Shown here piece by piece: positions 1-11,298 of a DNA stretch of 64,000 nucleotides. The stretch lies in assembly GCF_964204645.1 (NCBI RefSeq), contig NC_134031.1, forward strand, positions 19,403,307 through 19,467,306. Reading direction: 5' to 3'. This DNA is from Tubulanus polymorphus (Eukaryota > Nemertea > Palaeonemertea > Tubulaniformes > Tubulanidae). A program made the translations under genes and the position numbers. The number at the start of each line of letters is the position of its first letter. The first letter of the stretch is position 1. The notes beneath the pieces were generated by a model. The model was given only the letters and a program-made list of their open reading frames with translations. It did no database searches and was not told the origin of the DNA.

Positions 1-49
1 TGTAAATAATAATTATGTTGAATGTCATCGTCAATTAATTCTGTTCTAG

Positions 50-3000
50 ATGGTTTAATTGATGACACTGAAGTCCAGGCTGGTGACGACATCGTGGACA
101 ACAACGCTGGTGTGTACATAGAATATCGTTGGTATAATAGACAAAATTCTAAACATTTTTCCCATCTTTTAATAAATTCCCTGTCTATTTACAGAAATAA
201 TAAATATAAGTGATACGGAAGAGATAGAAATGTCTGTACCGATCGCAAAAGAAGCAGCAGTACCTTCAGATGATACTCGTAAGAAAACAGTTTCTCACAT
301 TGTGCCCACAGTCAATGGCGATGATAATTATCATGAATGTATGATTTCTGTCTTTCAGTGGTTTATACGACCTGGGAATATGGTCCGAAGGACTACTACT
401 TTGGAAAATTGTTTACCGTAAGAGGAGTACCGTTGTCGGATGCGACAATATTTTCATTAAAAAAAAATGAACAGCTCAATGATGAAGTAAGTATAAAGCT
501 CTTACAATTTTTTGATTTTTTCTGGGTTGATTAAACGTATTCCTTTTTCAGGCTGTTTTTCAAGGGCTCAATCATTTAACGTTAAAGTATTCGACGGAAT
601 CGAAAGTAAGTATGGAAAGTTTGAAGTGTACATTCGTATGTACCAATTAAACAAATTACCGCGGTACTGCTTATTGAAAATTTCTTGAATTCATTGAAAT
701 AAACATTATGGTTTTAGACGATTGGAGTACAGAGTAGCCATATTTTGTCGCCAATGATATTTGGTGATAGACGCCGATTGCCGGGTGCATTGGTAAGTTT
801 GTGTAACCATGAAATAGAATAAGCTGGAATTCTTAGGAAGTAACGTTAGAAGTATTATCCAAGGATTTATCTAATGTCATTTCATGTGACAGTTTTTAAA
901 AAGATATTCTTATATTTCAGAGATCATTGGCAGAAAAAGAAGTATGGCTATGCCCATTGTTACATGGTGGTCACTGGACACTCATGGTACTTAATCAAAT
1001 CACATAGAACTGAACATAGAACTTATAATTGCTTTAAAATTCATTATATCTGCAGATCATACAGACAAATACGAAAGAGATCTTGTATCTCAATTCATTG
1101 GGCGAACTAAAAGAGGAATTGATAACCGTTTTTAAAAACACAATCGCCATCAAGAGTGTCAAGTCAATGGGAAACTGGAGGTTGAGGACCGTCAAACACT
1201 CAAAGCAGCTAGATTCATCATCATGTGGAGTCTTTGTTCTCAAGGTATATGAAAGGACTTTATATACAGGGATATTATTGATATTAACAAGTTTAATTAT
1301 GGTATACCCTGTATCTAAATAACTTGCAGGAGACCGTGTTTGTTAATCAAATAGGCCTCACACTATAATTGATTATATTCTGCGATATTCTGTAGTTTGC
1401 AGAGAGTATTTTGGCAAATGAAACCCTTGAGTTTGACAATACTAGTTCTGCGATCGATCAGTACCGATTTGAGATAGCCATGTGGCTCATGGGATCGATA
1501 GGTAAGAAAGGTGAACAGTACGCAATAAAGATATACACATTCCTTTACCTGAAATTGAAATTACAGTGTATTTTCATTCAATAGCTACAGATCCTTCAAA
1601 GATGTGCTGTCTATGTTGTCATGCAAGCTCAATTCATGTTACCGATTGGGTAAGTTTCCGTTGACACTAATTGATATTATACAATTTTTCTTCTATTCGT
1701 GGTGAATGTTTAGAAATGTTCCCAGTTTATTTGATTTATCATTTTCAATCAGATTGGCTGTGATAGATGCTTTAGGTGGTTTCACCTAGCTTGCTACAAC
1801 AGACAAATACCCCTGATAGGCAGCAACATTGCAAGCAGTGTGATGTTTTTTTGCAAGTACTGCAAAGCTATTGACAGTAAGCAAAGATCAGTCTCGCGAA
1901 TATCTTTTCTATCTATTATATTAATTCTTTAATGAATATATTTGCATTCATTTTTATTCAGGCGAACAAGAAAATCAAGGAAATCCTATAGGAAATGGTG
2001 AGTTATAATGAATTGCTGTTGCATAACAATGTATCAAACTTTGAGGAAGACTGGGAAGACTCCAATCGGTTGGCTGGCATGATTCATTTGGTCGACCTGG
2101 TTTACCCAGAATGATTCCATTTATAACATTATATTATTATAGGAGTTATTAAAGTCTTAGGATAATTTGATGAAAAATCTTACGAAAGAAAATCAATGAT
2201 AATTTTTTCACAGTGTACTTAGTTAAGACTAAGGAGAAATAATTAAGTTGGTTCTAGCTCCGAGGTATCTACTCACTACACATGTCGCGCGCACAATCCT
2301 AATTTTAAAGTAAGAGTAAAAGACCAACGGAGAATGAAGATAAATTGAATAGAAACTTTTCTTCAGGTAACTTTCCTGATGTGTCCCTCGTCCAAAATGA
2401 AAATGAGCTTCATGATGCAGAGTTCGTTACTAGTAAGTTCAATATGTCAGGATACCGGGAATGTCCATAATTTATTGCAAGATGGATTACAGATGGAGAC
2501 AAACATTCGCCAAGGAATCATTATGATAGGCCTACTGTAGTAGAAAGTTAGTACTATGAAATAGAGTCGTCCTAAAGTACCCTGTTTTTCTATATTACAG
2601 ATAATGAATTACCAGACATAGTTCCACCAAAACGAAGAAAAACGAGTGATTTTGAGTTCGAGAATACCACTGCATGTGACAACAAAACTGCAGGTCTGTT
2701 AATTCTGCATTTCTTAATTCTATTCAATCAGATTACTAATTTGATGTAGCGCATTTGTGACCACGAACATAATTATGTTCGTATATAACGAATTAAGTAG
2801 GAGAGGTATGGTCTTGTATATACATATATGTGTACAATTTGTAGGTACGAAAATGCGAAAAGCTGTAAAAAAGAAGAAAAAAGAAACAGGTATACTTTTC
2901 ACAGATTTGAATTTAGTTATTACATCTGTATCGGTTATTTTTGACAATTACATTGACTTTTCTAGGCGGAAAGATGGAGTTACCGAAAAAGGAAAGAACT

Positions 3001-3171
3001 AGTAAACAAGAAAAAGATATAGGTAATTTGAAAATAACGACATGAAAGCTGTAACACGTCTCATTTTAGCGCTTTAACATATCAATAATGTATTATTTTT
3101 CAGCGCCATTTTACATGAAGAGAAAGATCGACGAGAATAAAGCGATGCCAAGGCTGCCCTACGGATCTTAA
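50..3171 (+). CDS. Ulp1/SENP-like cysteine protease with PHD finger (5' partial)
   Basis: Seventeen exons splice in one frame: 50-109, 195-278, 359-486, 552-605, 718-792, 921-986, 1056-1244, 1405-1501, 1585-1649, 1753-1876, 1962-1997, 2367-2432, 2493-2546, 2601-2693, 2845-2889, 2966-3022, 3104-3171. The start lies upstream of the window. Exons 359-1244 carry a C48 (Ulp1) peptidase: an entry motif KKNEQLNDE, the His motif GGHWTLM (His codon 972-974), then ILYLNSLG and QLDSSSCGVFVL with the catalytic Cys at 1224-1226. The usual Asp after the His strand reads Asn here (1092-1094). Exons 1585-1876 encode a C4HC3 PHD finger (MCCLCC, GCDRC, FHLAC, CKYC). The C-terminus is Lys-rich (KKKKKETG), probably a nuclear localisation signal. 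Family knowledge: Ulp1 enzymes process or remove SUMO, and Ulp1-PHD proteins in invertebrates are often linked to DNA transposons. Whether this copy is a host gene or element-derived is not resolved. SUMO peptidase activity is an inference. Confidence 0.8.
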
Positions 3172-3394
3172 ATCGAGACTGGTTGTGGCTTCATATGGAA
3201 ATTATCAATTCTTTGATAAAAAATCTGCCAGCAAGAGGGATTCCTGGAGAGTTGGTTATTTCCACCCTAACGCCACTTGTATTTTGAGAAAATACCCTGA
3301 ATTTGATGGAAATATCTTTATGCCATCAGATGTTGTTATATCTGATGAAGAATGTATTGAAATTTTGCAAAAGGGCTTAAAACCAACGTACTAA
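3140..3394 (+). pseudogene. Out-of-frame continuation of the Ulp1-PHD protein tail
   Basis: Immediately after the stop at 3169-3171 another frame is open from 3140 to the stop ending at 3394. From about 3164 it reads as protein-like sequence (LKSRLVVASYGNYQFFD, then GNIFMPSDVVISDEECIEILQ, ending KGLKPTY). No acceptor joins it in frame to the upstream exons, because the frame is closed at 3137-3139. The simplest reading is a one-base frameshift near 3165-3172 that cut off about 75 C-terminal residues. A sequencing error is equally possible from one read of the locus. Confidence 0.45.
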
Positions 3395-3546
3395 TGCTTC
3401 GTCATTTTACAAAATGTATCTTCGTAAGAATCCAAAGATTATCATAGTTGATTTTTTTATTTTGCAGTTATGAATTCTAATAATTAGTTGTGATATCATT
3501 TTGAGCTATACTATCGTCAGGTCAGGTAGTTTGACAGTAAAAAATG

Positions 3547-6500
3547 TCCTTTATGTTTTGATATCATTTTATCTGTCATTCTATAATGCGATACCTCTAA
3601 AACTGTCAGCTGGTACAGTATAACATCCCTTTAAAGTCATGAGTAATGGTTAATCAGAATGTATTTTATTCAAAATATCATGTTTTATTTTGGATTTTGA
3701 AGTTATTAATTGCCCTGGTTGTTTTAATATCAATCTATTAGGGGGTAGCTCTAATACTGTCAGATGGTACGGTATTACATGCATCCCCTCCTTTTAAGTC
3801 ATAAGTAATGGTTAATCAGAATGTATCTTATTCAAAATATCAGTAATATCATGTTTTATTATAGATTTTGAAGTTATTAATTGCAATAGTTGTTTTAATA
3901 TCAATCTGTTAGGGGGTAGCTCTAATACTGTCAGATGGTACGGTATTACATGCATCCCCTCCTTTAAAGAAATGGTTAATCAGAATGTATCTTATTCAAA
4001 ATATCATTAATATCATGTTTTATTATAGATTTTGAAGTTATTAATTGCAATAGTTGTTTTAATATCAATCTGTTAGGGGGTAGCTCTAATACTGTCAGAT
4101 GGTACGGTATTACATGCATCCCCTCCTTTTAAGTAATGGTTAATCAGAATGTATCTTATTCAAAATATCATTAATATCATGTTTTATTATAGATTTTGAA
4201 GTAATTAATTGCAATAGTTGTTTTAATATCAATCTGTTAGGGGGTAGCTCTAATACTGTCAGATGGTACGGTATTACATGCATCCCCTCCTTTTAAGTCA
4301 TAAGTAATGGTTAATCAGAATGTATCTTATTCAAAATATCATTAATATCATGTTTTATTATAGATTTTGAAGTTATTAATTGCAATAGTTGTTTTAATAT
4401 CAATCTGTTAGGGGGTAGCTCTAATACTGTCAGATGGTACGGTATTACATGCATCCCCTCCTTTTAAGTCATAAGTAATGGTTAATCACAATGTATCTTA
4501 TTCAAAATATCATTAATATCATGTTTTATTTTGGATTATGAAGTTATTAATTGCCCTGGTTGTTTCAATATCAATCTATTAGGGGGTAGCTATAATACTG
4601 TCAGATGGTACGGTATTACATGCATCCCCTCCTTTTAAGTCATAAGTAATGGTTAATCAGAATGTATCTTATTCAAAATATCATTAATATCATGTTTTAT
4701 TATAGATTTTGAAGTTATTAATTGCAATAGTTGTTTTAATATCAATCTGTTAGGGGGTAGCTCTAATACGGTCAGCTGATACGGTATTACATGCATCCCC
4801 TCCTTTAAAGTAATGGTTAATCAGAATGTATCTTATTCAAAATATCATTAATATCATGTTTTATTATAGATTTTGAAGTTATTAATTGCAATAGTTGTTT
4901 TAATATCAATCTGTTAGGGGGTAGCTCTAATACTGTCAGATGGTACGGTATTACATGCATCCCCTCCTTTTAAGTCATAAGTAATGGTTAATCAGAATGT
5001 ATCTTATTCAAAATATCATTAATATCATGTTTTATTATAGATTTTGAAGTTATTAATTGCAATAGTTGTTTTAATATCAATCTGTTAGGGGGTAGCTCTA
5101 ATACTGTCAGATGGTACGGTATTACATGCATCCCCTCCTTTTAAGTCATAAGTAATGGTTAATCAGAATGTATCTTATTCAAAATATCATTAATATCATG
5201 TTTTATTATAGATTTTGAAGTTATTAATTGCAATAGTTGTTTTAATATCAATCTGTTAGGGGGTAGCTCTAATACTGTCAGATGGTACGGTATTACATGC
5301 ATCCCCTCCTTTTAAGTCATAAGTAATGGTTAATCAGAATGTATCTTATTCAAAATATCATTAATATCATGTTTTATTATAGATTTTGAAGTTATTAATT
5401 GCCCTGGTTGTTTTAATATCAATCTATTAGGGGGTAGCTATAATACTGTCAGATGGTACGGTATTACATGCATCCCCTCCTTTTAAGTCATAAGTAATGG
5501 TTAATCAGAATGTATCTTATTCAAAATATCATTAATATCATGTTTTATTATAGATTTTGAAGTTATTAATTGCAATAGTTGTTTTAATATCAATCTGTTA
5601 GGGGGTAGCTCTAATACGGTCAGCTGATACGGTATTACATGCATCCCCTCCTTTAAAGTAATGGTTAATCAGAATGTATCTTATTCAAAATATCATTAAT
5701 ATCATGTTTTATTATAGATTTTGAAGTTATTAATTGCAATAGTTGTTTTGATATCAATCTGTTAGGGGGTAGCTCTAATACTGTCAGATGGTACGGTATT
5801 ACATGCATCCCCTCCTTTTAAGTCATAAGTAATGGTTAATCAGAATGTATCTTATTCAAAATATCATTAATATCATGTTTTATTATAGATTTTGAAGTTA
5901 TTAATTGCAATAGTTGTTTTAATATCAATCTGTTAGGGGGTAGCTCTAATACTGTCAGATGGTACGGTATTACATGCATCCCCTCCTTTTAAGTCATAAG
6001 TAATGGTTAATCAGAATGTATCTTATTCAAAATATCATTAATATCATGTTTTATTATAGATTTTGAAGTTATTAATTGCAATAGTTGTTTTAATATCAAT
6101 CTGTTAGGGGGTAGCTATAATACTGTCAGCTGGTACGGTATTACATGCATCCCCTCCTTTTAAGTCATAAGTAATGGTTAATCAGAATGTATCTTATTCA
6201 AAATATCATTAATATCATGTTTTATTATAGATTTTGAAGTTATTAATTGCAATAGTTGTTTTAATATCAATCTGTTAGGGGGTAGCTCTAATACTGTCAG
6301 ATGGTACGGTATTACATGCATCCCCTCCTTTTAAGTCATAAGTAATGGTTAATCAGAATGTATCTTATTCAAAATATCATTAATATCATGTTTTATTATA
6401 GATTTTGAAGTTAATAATTGCAATAGTTGTTTTAATATCAATCTGTTAGGGGGTAGCTCTAATACTGTCAGATGGTACGGTATTACATGCATCCCCTCCT

Positions 6501-9278
6501 TTTAAGTCATAAGTAATGGTTAATCAGAATGTATCTTATTCAAAATATCAGTAATATCATGTTTTATTATAGATTTTGAAGTTATTAATTGCAATAGTTG
6601 TTTTAATATCAATCTGTTAGGGGGTAGCTCTAATACTGTCAGATGGTACGGTATTACATGCATCCCCTCCTTTTAAGTAATGGTTAATCAGAATGTATCT
6701 TATTCAAAATATCATTAATATCATGTTTTATTATAGATTTTGAAGTAATTAATTGCAATAGTTGTTTTAATATCAATCTGTTAGGGGGTAGCTCTAATAC
6801 TGTCAGATGGTACGGTATTACATGCATCCCCTCCTTTTAAGTCATAAGTAATGGTTAATCAGAATGTATCTTATTCAAAATATCATTAATATCATGTTTT
6901 ATTATAGATTTTGAAGTTATTAATTGCAATAGTTGTTTTAATATCAATCTGTTAGGGGGTAGCTCTAATACTGTCAGATGGTACGGTATTACATGCATCC
7001 CCTCCTTTTAAGTCATAAGTAATGGTTAATCAGAATGTATCTTATTCAAAATATCATTAATATCATGTTTTATTATAGATTTTGAAGTTATTAATTGCAA
7101 TAGTTGTTTTAATATCAATCTGTTAGGGGGTAGCTCTAATACTGTCAGATGGTACGGTATTACATGCATCCCCTCCTTTTAAGTCATAAGTAATGGTTAA
7201 TCACAATGTATCTTATTCAAAATATCATTAATATCATGTTTTATTTTGGATTATGAAGTTATTAATTGCCCTGGTTGTTTTAATATCAATCTATTAGGGG
7301 GTAGCTATAATACTGTCAGATGGTACGGTATTACATGCATCCCCTCCTTTTAAGTCATAAGTAATGGTTAATCAGAATGTATCTTATTCAAAATATCATT
7401 AATATCACGTTTTATTATAGATTTTGAAGTTATTAATTGCAATAGTTGTTTTAATATCAATCTGTTAGGGGGTAGCTCTAATACTGTCAGCTGGTACGGT
7501 ATTACATGCATCCCCTCCTTTAAAGTAATGGTTAATCAGAATGTATCTTATTCAAAATATCATTAATATCATGTTTTATTATAGATTTTGAAGTTATTAA
7601 TTGCAATAGTTGTTTTAATATCAATCTGTTAGGGGGTAGCTCTAATACTGTCAGATGGTACGGTATTACATGCATCCCCTCCTTTTAAGTCATAAGTAAT
7701 GGTTAATCAGAATGTATCTTATTCAAAATATCAGTAATATCATGTTTTATTATAGATTTTGAAGTTATTAATTGCAATAGTTGTTTTAATATCAATCTGT
7801 TAGGGGGTAGCTCTAATACTGTCAGATGGTACGGTATTACATGCATCCCCTCCTTTTAAGTAATGGTTAATCAGAATGTATCTTATTCAAAATATCATTA
7901 ATATCATGTTTTATTATAGATTTTGAAGTTATTAATTGCAATAGTTGTTTTAATATCAATCTGTTAGGGGGTAGCTCTAATACTGTCAGATGGTACGGTA
8001 TTACATGCATCCCCTCCTTTTAAGTCATAAGTAATGGTTAATCAGAATGTATCTTATTCAAAATATCATTAATATCATGTTTTATTATAGATTTTGAAGT
8101 TATTAATTGCAATAGTTGTTTTAATATCAATCTGTTAGGGGGTAGCTCTAATACTGTCAGATGGTACGGTATTACATGCATCCCCTCCTTTTAAGTCATA
8201 AGTAATGGTTAATCAGAATGTATCTTATTCAAAATATCATTAATATCATGTTTTATTATAGATTTTGAAGTTATTAATTGCAATAGTTGTTTTAATATCA
8301 ATCTGTTAGGGGGTAGCTCTAATACTGTCAGATGGTACGGTATTACATGCATCCCCTCCTTTTAAGTAATGGTTAATCAGAATGTATCTTATTCAAAATA
8401 TCATTAATATCATGTTTTATTATAGATTTTGAAGTTATTAATTGCAATAGTTGTTTTAATATCAATCTGTTAGGGGGTAGCTCTAATACTGTCAGATGGT
8501 ACGGTATTACATGCATCCCCTCCTTTTAAGTCATAAGTAATGGTTAATCAGAATGTATCTTATTCAAAATATCATTAATATCATGTTTTATTATAGATTT
8601 TGAAGTTATTAATTGCAATAGTTGTTTTAATATCAATCTGTTAGGGGGTAGCTCTAATACTGTCAGATGGTACGGTATTACATGCATCCCCTCCTTTTAA
8701 GTCATAAGTAATGGTTAATCAGAATGTATCTTATTCAAAATATCATTAATATCATGTTTTATTATAGATTTTGAAGTTATTAATTGCAATAGTTGTTTTA
8801 ATATCAATCTGTTAGGGGGTAGCTCTAATACTGTCAGATGGTACGGTATTACATGCATCCCCTCCTTTTAAGTCATAAGTAATGGTTAATCAGAATGTAT
8901 CTTATTCAAAATATCATTAATATCATGTTTTATTATAGATTTTGAAGTTATTAATTGCAATATAGTTGTTTTAATATCAATCTATTAGGGGGTAGCTCAA
9001 ATACTGTCAGCTGGTACGGTATTACATGCATCCCCTCCTTTTAAGTCATAAGTAATGGTTAATCAGAATGTATCTTATTCAAAATATCATTAATATCATG
9101 TTTTATTATAGATTTTGAAGTTATTAATTGCAATAGTTGTTTTAATATCAATCTGTTAGGGGGTAGCTCTAATACTGTCAGATGGTACGGTATTACATGC
9201 ATCCCCTCCTTTTAAGTCATAAGTAATGGTTAATCAGAATGTATCTTATTCAAAATATCATTAATATCATGTTTTATA
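3547..9278. repeat. Satellite array, 33 tandem copies of a 171/164-bp unit
   Basis: The core GGGGGTAGCT recurs at 3741, 3912, 4076, 4240, 4411, 4582, 4753, 4917 and so on to 8988 and 9159: 33 copies, all in one orientation. Spacing is 171 bp, or 164 bp when a 7-base block (tcataag) is missing, with one 173-bp unit. A degenerate unit at about 3547-3740 forms the left edge. The right edge is sharp, at about 9278. Units are nearly identical, but marked variants (CCCTGG with CTATTAGGGGG; CGGTCAGCTGATACGG) recur in the same order, which shows a higher-order structure. Each unit contains TAATAC and GTATTA arms 14 bp apart and could form a hairpin. No open reading frame runs through it. Confidence 0.97.
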
Positions 9279-10778
9279 GATACTAGTAGATACTATCATT
9301 TATGTTATCATGTTTATATGCGTTATTCTTATGTTTTACTGGAAATGTAAATATCGTTAAATATTGAAAATAAAATATATTTTAGTATTTGAAAAAACGG
9401 AATTGTCTGATTACTTTTTAAATTTACGGTTTTGATGCTTATAAAATGCAACTGCCGAAGCATTCATTACTGAATGCATTGTTACGTAGTATTTTTTTCA
9501 TTGCGAGTGATTTTATTCAAAAACAAACAATAAATAATTGGTAATTGTTTGATGAATCAAAGCATCAATAAATTGAATTGAATTGGTACAAAAGAAGGGG
9601 ATGCCTCTAGTACGGGGATGGCTTTTACTCGTTTGCGGTAAACAAGCAGTGGAATCCCACGCGCATGCGCAATCAGGGGGTGCCTGTAATGAGTGGGATA
9701 CCACTTGTACTGTGACACCGGAAACAACCGATTTTTTTTCATCAAGACAAAGTCTGAATCTAGGTACGTGGATCTTTTAATAATTACTGACTGATTTATC
9801 AATGACATGCATGAATTATGATATGTTTGTGTTCAACTAAATGATTGCTTCTTGTAAACCGATAATTTGTAAATATTCATTGATGACAACCCTACTTTTT
9901 TAGGAGGCAAAAAATTTAGGGCCAAACCAACAAAGCCAAAAAAGCCAAAGGCAAAAATCATGAACAATTTGTCAGCACTTTGTGCATAAAGCATTCCACT
10001 CTCCATGGCGTATGGTCAGAGTCGATTTAGAGGGCTACTTAATTAGCAGCAGCGGGTCCAGAAATAACAATAAAATTATTTATAAGGTTGCTAGGGTTAG
10101 AGGGTTTTGATATGGAAAGGGTCCAGAGACAGTGGGTTAGGATTAGACCCAGGTCCGAATACTGCGCTATTTTCTCTTACTTTCCTTGAATTTTTTGCAT
10201 ACCTACCTCATTGTGCATTAGCCAATCAGAACGAGATATTGCCAAAATAGAAGAATAATGCTTTGGCAAAATATCACCTGTCTACTTATTTACCGTTGGT
10301 TGGTGGTGCTTTTATAATGGTCTTATAGGCCTATGCCAATAGTGGTTTATGAAAATATCTAAATGGGACCTTGAACCCCAGATAGGTTACTGATTACTCT
10401 TAGATTTCATGATGTCAGATTTTATGATGTCAATGATCAGGATCTGTTCCAAGGGTAATCTCAAGTGCGTAGAAATTTGATTTTGTAATATTCTCTCGAG
10501 TTTCCTGGGCTGAAGGTATCTGTTCTAAGTCTGAAGAGTTGTTTCAGTAATAGTTTATGGTACCGACGATACCCGGTGTAGTTGAACACGTGGTTTAGAT
10601 AGCTAGAAGATGGAGTACATACCTGAGCATAGACATTCACAGGTGCGCTGTATAGAGTATGTATACTCTCTTAGTGAGGAGAGAGAGAGAGAGGGAGACG
10701 GAGTCAGCATTCCACTCATTCAACCTGTCTACTATACCACTGCAGGGACCCGTTCTACAGACAAGTATTAACTCAAAC

Positions 10779-10809
10779 CTTGGAGTAATCGTCAAATGAT
10801 TACTCCAAG
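10779..10809. repeat. Perfect 12-bp hairpin flanked by direct repeats
   Basis: CTTGGAGTAATC is followed 7 bp later by its exact reverse complement. Eight-base direct repeats CTCAAACC (10772-10779 and 10810-10817) abut the hairpin, the left one sharing one base with it. The second repeat overlaps the start of the adjacent foldback element. Confidence 0.8.
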
Positions 10810-10816
10810 CTCAAAC

Positions 10817-10945
10817 CAGGGTCCATTTTCACAAAAAGGATTAAGGCCTAAATCGATTTATTAAATGAATTTGATGAATTAAGATGAAATTGCATTAAGA
10901 CATTATTTAAATCGATTTCAAACCGTTTTGTGAAACCGGGCACTG
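10817..10945. mobile_element. Short foldback MITE
   Basis: The ends CAGGGTCCATTTTCACAAAA and, read inverted, CAGTGCCCGGTTTCACAAAA form about 20-bp imperfect terminal inverted repeats. The 129-bp interior is AT-rich and contains AAATCGATTT on both sides, so most of the element can fold back. It has no coding capacity. Its superfamily is not assigned. Confidence 0.65.
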
Positions 10946-11298
10946 TGAGTGATTCATGCGAGTCATGTGCTACTGAGTCTAGTTTCAGGGGAAAGGATTT
11001 GTTCATTCATTCATTGATTCGATTTGGGAGTTAATACTTTTGTGCATCTGGACCCGGTTCCACGGTTGTTGGGTGAGTTTGATATCATCGGAAGTAAACT
11101 AATCTTAGCTCTTCCTCTCAAACTTTACCACGAACTGTGGAATAGGGCGGTTCCGGGCCGTTACTGTTTATCTGTTCGACTTAAGTTTGAACCGTTTTTT
11201 TTTCGATTTATTTTTCAGTTAAATCTTCATGAACGAATGAGTGGATAGATAAATTTATACGACGGAATTCGTGCGTATTTCTGCGGAGTTGAAACGAC

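Larger units (their letters stand above)
9279..11298. other. Intergenic region with transposon remnants
   Basis: No gene is supported here. An AATAAA occurs just past the array (about 9371). A short tail of TTGAA repeats after AATAAA at about 9566-9584 looks like the 3' end of a retroposon. A GA-rich simple repeat lies at about 10679-10698. Two inverted-repeat structures (10779-10809 and 10817-10945) are listed separately. Short reading frames at 9513-9808 and 11024-11248 have no coding character. Confidence 0.6.

Noticed and set aside
3547-9278. CRISPR-like regular array
   Set aside because: The whole 171-bp unit is conserved, with no unique spacers, and the genome is eukaryotic, so it is satellite DNA.
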